From CAVOBC01 sp963693635 (lineage in GTDB: Bacteria; Pseudomonadota; Gammaproteobacteria; Pseudomonadales; Azotimanducaceae), in assembly GCA_963693635.1 (NCBI GenBank), contig CAVOBC010000082.1, positions 1 to 15,062 on the forward strand: DNA of 15,062 bases, given 5' to 3'. A program made the translations under genes and the position numbers. Below the pieces are notes generated by a model. That model had not been told where the DNA came from. It saw only the letters and a program-made list of their open reading frames with translations, and did no database searches. Shown here piece by piece: positions 7,589-14,166 of this stretch; position 1 is the stretch's first letter, and each line of letters starts with the position of its first letter.

Positions 7589-7616
7589 TTGCCTGCCTAA
7601 AAATATCTGGTAAGGT
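7589..7616 (+). promoter_or_regulatory. Candidate sigma-70 promoter for ybeD
   Basis: TTGCCT (7589-7594) and TAAGGT (7611-7616) are separated by 16 bases, with an A/T-rich stretch (taaaaatat) in the spacer. This is the best promoter-like pair in the left block. A start near 7623 would leave about 24 untranslated bases before the ybeD ATG. It would allow ybeD-lipB-lipA to be expressed separately from the cell-wall genes. Confidence 0.45.
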
Positions 7617-7646
7617 CAGCGGGCATGCCACCCCGTAGTGATCGCC

Positions 7647-7907
7647 ATGGATGCACCCACAATCCAGTTCCCGTGCGATTACCCCATCAAGGTAATCGGG
7701 GATGCAACACCCGAGTTCACGACGCAGATACTTGATGTCATGCTGAAATATGACAGCAGTTTGTGCGCGGACAAGGTCCGCGAGCGCGCATCGCGCAAGG
7801 GCAACTATCAGGCGATTACCGTGCTTTTCTGGGCGATGAGTGCGGATCACGTGCAGCGAATGTTCGTGGAGCTCAAAGCATGTCCGGGAGTCCGACTCGT
7901 CCTTTAA
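7647..7907 (+). CDS. ybeD: YbeD family protein (DUF493)
   Basis: This small cytoplasmic protein has 86 residues from ATG 7647 (E. coli YbeD is 87). It has the family's order of features: a leading aromatic/proline turn (FPCDYPIKVIG), a central helix (PEFTTQILDVMLKY), the RKGNYQAITVLF strand corresponding to SSKGNYHSV in E. coli, and the terminal (VRL)VL. The fold is an ACT-like alpha/beta sandwich and the molecular role is not established. Its fixed position before lipB and lipA has led to suggestions of a link to lipoate metabolism, which remains unproven. A GTG at 7638 in the same frame would add three residues; neither start has a clear Shine-Dalgarno. Confidence 0.9.
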   Translation: MDAPTIQFPCDYPIKVIGDATPEFTTQILDVMLKYDSSLCADKVRERASRKGNYQAITVLFWAMSADHVQRMFVELKACPGVRLVL

Positions 7908-7994
7908 CGTGAGTGACGCAGTTGTAACGCAAATGACGCAGTTGCCGAGTGCTCCCAACCAGGCGGGTTATCGCTGGTTTCTCAGCCTGAACCG
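7908..7994. repeat. ybeD-lipB spacer with phased direct repeats and a stem-loop
   Basis: TGACGCAGTTG occurs twice (7914-7924 and 7934-7944), offset by 20 bases. A half-match, TAACGCAA, lies between them, so ACGCA recurs at about 10-base steps. After it, AACCA...TGGTT with an inner GCG/CGC (7957-7979, one bulged G, 6-base loop) can form a stem-loop 15 bases before the lipB ATG. The repeats suggest a protein-binding site; this is inference. Confidence 0.5.
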
Positions 7995-8684
7995 ATGAAT
8001 CACCGGATAAACGAGATGACCGCGTGCGCCGCCCAAGCGAATAATCAGACCCGGTCGGTCCGGGTTCGTTGTCTGGGTATTGCCGACTATGAGTCAAGCT
8101 GGCAGCAGATGCGGCGCTTCACCGATGCGCGCACATCGGTCACAATCGATGAAATTTGGCTGCTGCAGCATCCGCCTGTCTACACACTGGGCCAGGCCGG
8201 GCGGGAAAACCACTTGCATGACACGGGCAACATACCGGTGGTTCGCAGCGACCGCGGCGGCCAGGTGACCTATCACGGCCCGGGGCAACTGATTGCGTAT
8301 CTGCTCCTTGACCTCAGGCGCCTTGACCTCGGGGTCAGTCGACTGGTTCGCCTGATCGAATCTGCACTCATTGATGCGCTTGGCCACTGGGGCATTGCGG
8401 CCAGTCGCCGGAAGGGCGCCCCGGGCGTGTATGTCGGTGATGCCAAGATCGCGGCCCTCGGCTTGCGGGTTCGTCGGCGATGCACGTATCACGGCCTTGC
8501 GCTCAACGTTAATCCCGACCTTGGCGCGTTTGCCCGAATCGATCCCTGTGGATACCCGGACCTCGCGGTGACGAGCCTGCAACAGATGATGGACCCAACA
8601 ACCGACCTGCCGATGGATGAGGTAGCAGGGGTGGTGACCAGCGCGCTGACCCGGCGCCTGGGCTTGGAGCGAGCCGATGGTTGA
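7995..8684 (+). CDS. lipB: Octanoyl-[acyl-carrier-protein]:protein N-octanoyltransferase LipB
   Basis: LipB moves an octanoyl group from octanoyl-ACP to the lipoyl domains of E2/H proteins (pyruvate and 2-oxoglutarate dehydrogenases, glycine cleavage), via a thioester on its own cysteine. The 229-residue protein has the signature SDRGGQVTYHGPGQL, the catalytic lysine in DAKIAALGLRV (Lys151), HGLALNVN, and the catalytic cysteine in DPCGYPDLAVTSL (Cys185). It is longer than E. coli LipB (213), with about 20 extra residues before the first conserved strand. ATG 8016 is an in-frame alternative that would shorten it. The 3' end overlaps lipA by 8 bases, so the two lipoate genes are probably co-translated. 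Confidence 0.96.
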   Translation: MNHRINEMTACAAQANNQTRSVRVRCLGIADYESSWQQMRRFTDARTSVTIDEIWLLQHPPVYTLGQAGRENHLHDTGNIPVVRSDRGGQVTYHGPGQLIAYLLLDLRRLDLGVSRLVRLIESALIDALGHWGIAASRRKGAPGVYVGDAKIAALGLRVRRRCTYHGLALNVNPDLGAFARIDPCGYPDLAVTSLQQMMDPTTDLPMDEVAGVVTSALTRRLGLERADG

Positions 8685-9633
8685 CAAGAATCGATTGGAA
8701 ATGGGCAAAAAACTGCGCGGCAAAGACAAGGTCGCGCGGATACCGGTCAAGGTTATTCCGACGGAGAAACTGCCGAAGAAGCCAGACTGGATTCGTGTTC
8801 GGGTGCCCGCATCGCCGGAGATTGCGCGAATTCGCGGCATTGTTCGCGCACGCGGTCTCGCTACTGTCTGTGAACAAGCGAGCTGTCCGAATTTGCCAGA
8901 ATGCTTTGGCAGCGGCACGGCGACATTCATGATCATGGGTGAGATCTGTACCCGCCGTTGCCCGTTTTGCGACGTGTCCCACGGCCGCCCGAATCCGCTG
9001 GATGCGGGGGAACCGGCGCAACTGGCGGGAGCCATCCGCGAGATGGGCTTGCGCTACGTTGTTGTCACGTCTGTGGACCGGGATGATCTGCCGGACAGCG
9101 GCGCCGGCCACTTTGCTGCTTGTATTCGTGCGATTCGCGTGGCCTGTCCGACCACGCAACTCGAAGTGTTGGTGCCGGACTTTCGGGGACGCATGGACAT
9201 GGCCATCGACAAACTTGGTGTGGAGCCACCCGATGTCTTTAATCACAATCTTGAATCGGTTCCCAGGCTATATCGGCAGGTGAGGCCCGGTGCGAACTAT
9301 GAGCATTCGTTGGGGCTGTTGAAAGCGTACAAGGCCCGGGCGCCGTCGGTGCCGACCAAGAGCGGTCTCATGTTGGGGCTAGGCGAGACGATCGCCGAAG
9401 TTGAAACCGTCATGTCGGACCTGCGAGCGCATGATGTTGACATGATAACCCTTGGCCAGTACCTGCAACCGAGCAAGCAACATCTTGCGGTCGCACGGTT
9501 CGTTCATCCGGACGAATTTGCAGGGCTGGCAGAGACCGCCCGCGCGCTGGGCTTCGCCCGGGTAGCGTCGGGGCCGATGGTGCGCTCGTCCTATCACGCG
9601 GATCAGCAGGCAAAGGGCGACTTCAGCGCCTGA
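8677..9633 (+). CDS. lipA: Lipoyl synthase (radical SAM)
   Basis: LipA inserts two sulfur atoms at C6 and C8 of the protein-bound octanoyl chain made by LipB, using two 4Fe-4S clusters. The 318 residues carry the auxiliary-cluster motif C65-EQAS-C70-PNLPE-C76. They also carry the radical-SAM motif C91-TRR-C95-PF-C98, and near the C-terminus RSSYHA, whose Ser305 is the fourth ligand of the auxiliary cluster that is sacrificed for sulfur. VDRDDLPDSGAGHFA and NHNLESVPRLYRQVRPGANY are typical of the barrel. The ATG lies inside the lipB tail and has GGAG (8666-8669) 7 bases upstream. It is the last gene of the forward block. Confidence 0.97.
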   Translation: MVDKNRLEMGKKLRGKDKVARIPVKVIPTEKLPKKPDWIRVRVPASPEIARIRGIVRARGLATVCEQASCPNLPECFGSGTATFMIMGEICTRRCPFCDVSHGRPNPLDAGEPAQLAGAIREMGLRYVVVTSVDRDDLPDSGAGHFAACIRAIRVACPTTQLEVLVPDFRGRMDMAIDKLGVEPPDVFNHNLESVPRLYRQVRPGANYEHSLGLLKAYKARAPSVPTKSGLMLGLGETIAEVETVMSDLRAHDVDMITLGQYLQPSKQHLAVARFVHPDEFAGLAETARALGFARVASGPMVRSSYHADQQAKGDFSA

Positions 9634-9677
9634 TCTGAACCAGGATTCTTTCTGGCAGGCCGCGGGAAAAGTTGCGT

Positions 9678-9704
9678 GCGCTGCAGGGATTCAGCGCCAT
9701 TTTT
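9678..9704 (+). terminator. Candidate intrinsic terminator after lipA
   Basis: GCGCTG (9678-9683) and CAGCGC (9692-9697) form a 6-bp GC-rich stem with an 8-base loop, followed by CA and five Ts (9700-9704). It sits 44 bases after the lipA stop, in the gap between convergent lipA and moeB. Read from the other strand there is no U-run after the stem, so it should act mainly on lipA transcripts. Confidence 0.55.
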
Positions 9705-9775
9705 GGCAAGGAAGTGCGAGGTTTGCTTGCAAGCCGCCGTCCAGGAATTATCACGGATGACAATTTGGACAGGAA

Positions 9776-10522
9776 CTAGCCAGCGCCGCACGTCGAGCAT
9801 GTCGGGTTCCGCGGCAGTTTCAGCTTACGCACATCCATGTGCTTGGCATCGACCACGAGCAGATAGCCAGCCAGCGTTTCGCCGACATTGGCGATTACTT
9901 TCAGCGCTTCGTTCGCCTGGATGCTGCCAATCATTCCAACGACTGGCGCAGCGACGCCATTTTCAGCGCAGTTGAGTGGCAACCCCGCTGCGCTCTGATA
10001 CAGGCACCGATAACAGGGGCACGACTCGACCTCTGGGTCGTACACCATCACCTGGCCCTCCAGGCGGATCGCCGCACCCGAGACCAGCGGCGTCGCGGTC
10101 GCGACGCAGGCGTCATTGATGGCGAAGCGGATGTCAAAGTTGTCGGTGCAGTCGACAACGATCGTCGCGCGGGAAATGGCGGTTGTGAGTCCGTCGCCCG
10201 AGAGTCGCGACCCAATCTCGCTAACGATCACGTCCGGATTGAGTGCCCTGATCGTCGCGGCCACCGACGCCACCTTGGTGTTGCCGATGTCGACGGTTGT
10301 GTGCGCGATCTGTCGTTGCAGGTTAGACAGTTCCACCACGTCGTCATCGACCAGCGTCAAGTCACCACAGCCCGCCGCCGCCAGGTACATCGCGACGGGG
10401 CAGCCGAGTCCGCCCATGCCAATGATCAGGACCCGGGCGTCGAGCAGGGCCTGCTGCCCACGGATCTCGATTTCGGGCAACATGATTTGCCGGCTGTATC
10501 GCAGCAACTGATCATCATTCAT
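9776..10522 (-). CDS. moeB: MoeB/ThiF family sulfur-carrier adenylyltransferase
   Basis: This E1-like enzyme adenylates the C-terminal Gly-Gly of a sulfur carrier (MoaD for molybdopterin, or ThiS for thiazole). The 248 residues (E. coli MoeB 249) begin with LLRYSRQIMLPE carrying the arginine finger. They then have the ATP loop GMGGLG (35-40), DDDVVELSNLQRQ, DCTDN (124-128), and four zinc cysteines (C170, C173, C242, C245). Cys185 matches the position of the ThiF persulfide cysteine. No carrier gene lies nearby, so MoeB versus ThiF cannot be settled from context alone. Pseudomonas has moeB in this same spot after prmC. The ATG overlaps the prmC stop as ATGA. It is the last gene of the reverse block, convergent with lipA. 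Confidence 0.9.
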   Translation of the reverse strand: MNDDQLLRYSRQIMLPEIEIRGQQALLDARVLIIGMGGLGCPVAMYLAAAGCGDLTLVDDDVVELSNLQRQIAHTTVDIGNTKVASVAATIRALNPDVIVSEIGSRLSGDGLTTAISRATIVVDCTDNFDIRFAINDACVATATPLVSGAAIRLEGQVMVYDPEVESCPCYRCLYQSAAGLPLNCAENGVAAPVVGMIGSIQANEALKVIANVGETLAGYLLVVDAKHMDVRKLKLPRNPTCSTCGAG

Positions 10523-11373
10523 GGATGCAACTCTCCAAACGCTGCCCGCGGCGTTCCATTGTAGTCATTCATGCCTTCCGCGTCGTTGAAACCTGCGCTG
10601 CGCATCATGTTGAGCACCATCGGCTGTTGGTCGTGGCCGTGTTCAAGGAAGAGGGAACCGCCCCGCGTGAGTACCCTTGCTGCGTCACGGATAATCTCAG
10701 ACAGATCGGCGAGGCCGTCTGCGCCTGCCAGCAAAGCGCCCTGGGGCTCAAAGCGGAGCGCGTCGAGGTGCGGGTCGCCCGCAGCGATGTACGGCGGATT
10801 CGCGACGATAAGGTTGACGCTGGCGGGTCTCATGGACCGGGTCCAAATGCCCCGAGCCCAGCCGTGGACGGCAACTTCATTCAGCCGCGCGTTGTCCGCT
10901 GCCAATTCGAGCGCAGCGTTCGACAGATCGGTGCCGATGACTTGCCAGTCGGGACGTTCGGCCGCCAGCGATATCGCGATGGCACCACTACCAGTTCCGA
11001 GGTCAAGTGCGAGCGCAGGACCGGGGGATGTGTTCGCGAGAACCAATTCGATCAGACACTCGGTCTCTGGGCGCGGAATCAAGACGTCTGGGGTGACCCG
11101 GAACGAGTGCTTCCAGAAGGCGCGGTTGCCCGTGAGGTAGGCGACGGGTTCGCCGGACGCGCGTCGGCGTATGAGCTCGGTAAATCGCCGGATCGCATCT
11201 GGCGCGGGCATTTCATGGGAATGGGCGTACAGCCAGGTTCGGGATTTGCCGAGTACCTCTGCTAACAGCAGTTCGGTGTCGAGCCTTGGTGACTCGCTGA
11301 CCGTGAGCGCGGTCGCTGCGTCCTTGAGTGTCGTGTCGATGCTCGTGCGCCAGGATGGCGGGTGTGCGGTCAT
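10519..11373 (-). CDS. prmC: Peptide chain release factor N5-glutamine methyltransferase PrmC
   Basis: PrmC methylates the glutamine of the GGQ motif in RF1 and RF2, raising termination efficiency. The 284 residues have an N-terminal helical substrate-docking domain (RRRASGEPVAYLTGNRAFW, IPRPETE). The Rossmann methyltransferase domain follows, with the SAM loop DLGTGSG (124-130) and the catalytic NPPY (192-195), then PHLDALRFEPQGAL. The segment just before NPPY (about 169-182, HGWARGIWTRSM) departs from the usual (G/S)DWF pattern but stays in frame. It starts 7 bases after the stop of prfA, which encodes its substrate, with no strong Shine-Dalgarno. Its stop overlaps the moeB ATG. Confidence 0.96.
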   Translation of the reverse strand: MTAHPPSWRTSIDTTLKDAATALTVSESPRLDTELLLAEVLGKSRTWLYAHSHEMPAPDAIRRFTELIRRRASGEPVAYLTGNRAFWKHSFRVTPDVLIPRPETECLIELVLANTSPGPALALDLGTGSGAIAISLAAERPDWQVIGTDLSNAALELAADNARLNEVAVHGWARGIWTRSMRPASVNLIVANPPYIAAGDPHLDALRFEPQGALLAGADGLADLSEIIRDAARVLTRGGSLFLEHGHDQQPMVLNMMRSAGFNDAEGMNDYNGTPRAAFGELHP

Positions 11374-11380
11374 TAACCGG

Positions 11381-12469
11381 TCAGGTCTGACGGCCCATCG
11401 ACGCCAACTGGTCCGCCTGGTGCTCCTGTATCAGCGAGTCGACGATTTCGTTCAGTTCGCCCCCGATCACTTTCTGCAGCTTGTGTAAAGTCAGGTTGAT
11501 GCGATGGTCCGTGACTCGCCCTTCGGGATAGTTATAGGTGCGGATTTTCTCGGACCGGTCGCCGCTTCCGACGAGATTGCGTCGGGTTTCCGCCTGCTCC
11601 TGGTCTAGTTCGCGCTGCGCCTGATCTTGCAGGCGCGCCTGCAGGAGTGACATCGCCCGGGCCTTGTTCTTGTGCTGGGAACGTTCGTCCTGGCATTCGA
11701 CCACGAGACCGGTCGGCAGATGAGTTAGCCGGATGGCCGAGTCGGTCTTGTTGATGTGTTGGCCGCCTGCCCCGGAGGCGCGAAACGTGTCGACGCGCAG
11801 ATCTTCCTTGCGAATCTCGATCGCTTCGAGCGCTTCGACCTCGGGCATGACCGCGACCGTGCAGGCGGAGGTGTGGATACGTCCCTGGGATTCGGTTTCG
11901 GGGACCCGCTGCACGCGGTGAGTTCCGGACTCGAACTTGAGGTGTCCGAAGACGTCCTTGCCCGCGATGCGTGTGATCACTTCTTTGAAGCCGCCAACCT
12001 CGCCGTGGCGCTTGTTCATGACTTCTGTCTTCCAACCCCGGGTCTCGGCGTACTTGGCGTACATTTTCAGGAGATCGCCTGCGAAGAGCGCTGCTTCATC
12101 ACCACCGGTTCCGGCACGGATCTCAAGAAAGACGTTGTGGGTGTCGTTGGGGTCGGTCGGCACCAACAGCCGATCGAGCGTTGCAGATAGCTGGCTTGCT
12201 TCCTGGTTCAACTCCGCAACTTCGTCCGCCGCCAATTCGCGCATTTCTTCATCAGGGTCGTGGAGCATCGCGGTTGCCTCGGCGATGCCGGTCTGCGCGG
12301 TGTCCAGTGTGCGATAGGCGGCGACGACCGGCTCCAGATCGGCATACTCGCGCGAATAGGCGACATAGCGCGTCTGGTCCGAGATGACCTCGCTCTCGCT
12401 GAGGAGACTGCCGAGTTCCTCGTGGCGTTCCAGGAGTTGTTCGAGCTTGGCCTGGAGCGAGGGGTTCAT
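11381..12469 (-). CDS. prfA: Peptide chain release factor 1
   Basis: RF1 recognises UAA and UAG in the ribosomal A site and triggers peptide release. The 362 residues (E. coli 360) show an N-terminal helical domain and the stop-codon recognition tripeptide P190-E-T192 within HRVQRVPETESQGRIHTSA. The peptidyl-transferase-centre motif GGQ (235-237) lies in ASGAGGQHINKTDSAIRLTH, followed by the basic SQHKNKARAM segment. The PxT tripeptide marks it as RF1; RF2 has SPF. Its ATG overlaps the hemA stop as ATGA, the same hemA-prfA-prmC order as in E. coli and Pseudomonas. Confidence 0.98.
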   Translation of the reverse strand: MNPSLQAKLEQLLERHEELGSLLSESEVISDQTRYVAYSREYADLEPVVAAYRTLDTAQTGIAEATAMLHDPDEEMRELAADEVAELNQEASQLSATLDRLLVPTDPNDTHNVFLEIRAGTGGDEAALFAGDLLKMYAKYAETRGWKTEVMNKRHGEVGGFKEVITRIAGKDVFGHLKFESGTHRVQRVPETESQGRIHTSACTVAVMPEVEALEAIEIRKEDLRVDTFRASGAGGQHINKTDSAIRLTHLPTGLVVECQDERSQHKNKARAMSLLQARLQDQAQRELDQEQAETRRNLVGSGDRSEKIRTYNYPEGRVTDHRINLTLHKLQKVIGGELNEIVDSLIQEHQADQLASMGRQT

Positions 12470-13746
12470 TGGGTGTCGTCCAGCTTGAATATCGAGCGGA
12501 TGTTGGCGAGTTGCTGTTGGTCATCGGCGGCGCTCGCGTTCTTTATCGCCATCATCGGCAGGTGCATCACGCGGTTGATGAGTTGGTTAGCAAGCTGATC
12601 GAGCACGTCACGCGGGTCGTCACCGCGTTCGATGCGCTGTTGAGCGCGCGCGAGTACCTCGTCGCGCAGTCGGTGGTGGGCACTGCGATAGGCGACCAGG
12701 GCATCGACGTTGTTGCGCTCTTCCTGGTTTCGCAGGAAGCCGTCGACGGCGAGTTCGATCATAACCTCGGCCTCGCGCGCGGCGGTGCGGCGACCGGCAA
12801 GGTTCTCGGACATGATTTCCTGCAGGTCGTCGACGGTGTAAAGGTACACGTCTGGCAACACCTGAACTTCGGGTTCGATGTCCCGGGGCACCGCCAGGTC
12901 GAGCATGAAAATCGGCCGGTGTCTCCGTATCTTGAGAACTCGTTCGACCGTCCCTTTGCCGACGATCGGCAAATCGCTGCCGGTCGATGCGATGACGATG
13001 TCCGCTTGCTCGAGATAGTCGGGGATGTCGCTCAACGCAGCGGCGATCACGTTGACCCCGTTGCGCGCAAGTCTGGCGACAAGCGCGGTCGCGTTGCCAA
13101 GTGTTCGGTTGCAGACCACGATCTCGGTCAGGCCGGCATTGATGAGGTGGCGCGCAACAAGCTCGATGGTTTCACCGGCGCCGATCAGCAACGCACGACA
13201 GCCCGCAACGTCGTCGAACAATTGACCTGCTAGTGTGACGCCGGTCGACGCAACCGAGACCGGGTTCTCCCCGATGGCTGTGTCGGTTCGAACCTTCTTC
13301 ACGGTTCGAAACGTGCTCTGGGACAGCCGGTGCAGTCCGGGTCCGACCGTTCCGTGATTCTGAGCGATCGCGAACGCATCCTTCAGTTGCCCGAATATTT
13401 GCGGTTCGCCGAGTATCATCGAGTCAAGGCCGGCGGCAACTCGCATCAGATGTGCGATGGCGGCGCGGCCGTGGTGTTCGTAAATCGACCGCAACAGGTC
13501 CGATTTTGGCAGCGCGTGATAGGCGCACAGCCAGTCAGTCAGATTGCGGGTTTCGCTGCCGGTCCCAATGGCGTAAAGCTCGGTGCGGTTGCAGGTGGAC
13601 AGAATGGCAACTTCGGCGAGGCCCGACACATCGCGCGCTTTCGGCAGGGCGGCCTCAAGCTGGTCCGGGCCAAAGGCTACCCGTTCGCGCAGGTCAACCG
13701 GCGCGGTGTTGTGGTTGAGTCCCACGATCAGGAAGTCCGTGGTCAT
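12466..13746 (-). CDS. hemA: Glutamyl-tRNA reductase
   Basis: This enzyme reduces glutamyl-tRNA(Glu) to glutamate-1-semialdehyde with NADPH, the committed step to heme and other tetrapyrroles. The 426 residues (E. coli 418) contain GLNHNTAPVDLRE, the catalytic cysteine in STCNRTELY (Cys52), and His99 in IAHLMRVAAGLDSMILGEPQI. An NADPH-binding glycine loop GAGE (189-192) and the C-terminal helical dimerisation domain follow. The ATG at 13746 has no Shine-Dalgarno, and the same frame is closed by a TAA a few codons upstream, so the start is well defined. An upstream 30-codon ORF ends on the start codon (ATGA), which may supply ribosomes. Confidence 0.97.
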   Translation of the reverse strand: MTTDFLIVGLNHNTAPVDLRERVAFGPDQLEAALPKARDVSGLAEVAILSTCNRTELYAIGTGSETRNLTDWLCAYHALPKSDLLRSIYEHHGRAAIAHLMRVAAGLDSMILGEPQIFGQLKDAFAIAQNHGTVGPGLHRLSQSTFRTVKKVRTDTAIGENPVSVASTGVTLAGQLFDDVAGCRALLIGAGETIELVARHLINAGLTEIVVCNRTLGNATALVARLARNGVNVIAAALSDIPDYLEQADIVIASTGSDLPIVGKGTVERVLKIRRHRPIFMLDLAVPRDIEPEVQVLPDVYLYTVDDLQEIMSENLAGRRTAAREAEVMIELAVDGFLRNQEERNNVDALVAYRSAHHRLRDEVLARAQQRIERGDDPRDVLDQLANQLINRVMHLPMMAIKNASAADDQQQLANIRSIFKLDDTQ

Positions 13747-13835
13747 GGCGTGGCCGATGGGAGCATGTGGTTATTTCGGGCGATGAAATGAAATGCGTAT
13801 TTTGGTAATGCAGCGCTGCCTTTTCGGGTCTTCAT
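13743..13835 (-). CDS. Possible 30-residue leader ORF upstream of hemA
   Basis: On the minus strand an ATG at 13835-13833 opens 30 codons (MKTRKGSAALPKYAFHFIAR plus ten more). They end in a TGA that overlaps the hemA ATG by 4 bases, the overlap style also used by hemA/prfA and prmC/moeB. A strong AAAGGAG lies at 13855-13849, but 13 bases from the ATG, which is longer than ideal. A 4-bp CGGG/CCCG stem could enclose the start. I recognise no family. It may be a leader peptide feeding ribosomes to hemA, or a chance ORF. Confidence 0.25.
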   Translation of the reverse strand: MKTRKGSAALPKYAFHFIARNNHMLPSATP

Positions 13836-14166
13836 CCCGTCGCGGTATCTCCTTTCCAGGGTCGTAATCCCTTGTCAGGTAACACAAAGGTGGACGGGGT
13901 GTGGTTTACGGGCCCGCGCGCTCGCGAAGTGAACCGGTCACACTTGTTAGTGCGTGCGGGAAAATGGCAACGTGTACTCACAGTCCGGCTAAACGTAGAA
14001 TACGCGGACCCGATTGTATGAGCACACCAAGCCACCACCTTCTAAAAACAGATACGTGCATTAACAGATGCGTGGCCAGACCGCACACCGGGCCGGGAAC
14101 CGCATCGATCTCAGCCCGTCACCCCTGGAGTTCGCCATTTTACGTTTGTTTCGTGAATTTATCTTC
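13747..14166. promoter_or_regulatory. Divergent hemA / lbcA-like regulatory spacer
   Basis: About 420 bases separate the two divergent genes. On +, TAGAAT (13996-14001) is a good -10, with a weak TGTACT (13973-13978) 17 bases upstream. On -, TACAAT (14018-14013) is an equally good -10 but has no convincing -35. The two sit almost back to back, suggesting overlapping divergent promoters with leaders of roughly 160 (lbcA-like, from GTG 14167) and 260 (hemA) bases. Other visible items are an interrupted palindrome GTGA-ACCGG-TCAC (13929-13941), CGGGCCCG (13909-13916), GCAGCGCTGC (13810-13819) and the small hemA leader ORF. No RNA gene was recognised. Confidence 0.4.

Noticed and set aside
8094..9035. 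Minus-strand ORF of 313 codons spanning lipB and lipA
   Set aside because: It crosses two confirmed genes on the opposite strand and its product shows no family features; antisense shadow.
9676..9975. Small plus-strand ORF in the lipA-moeB gap
   Set aside because: It begins within the lipA terminator stem and runs mainly antisense to moeB; no Shine-Dalgarno or family.
9839..10564. Plus-strand ORF of 241 codons opposite moeB
   Set aside because: Shadow of moeB, whose ATP loop and zinc cysteines are all present on -.
12469..13233. Plus-strand ORF of 254 codons opposite hemA
   Set aside because: Shadow of hemA; Val/Asp/Arg-rich product without motifs.
13810..13819. GCAGCGCTGC palindrome as a terminator
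   Set aside because: A 10-base perfect palindrome leaves no loop for a stable hairpin. The CTTTTC after it on + has only four Ts and no + gene upstream to terminate.
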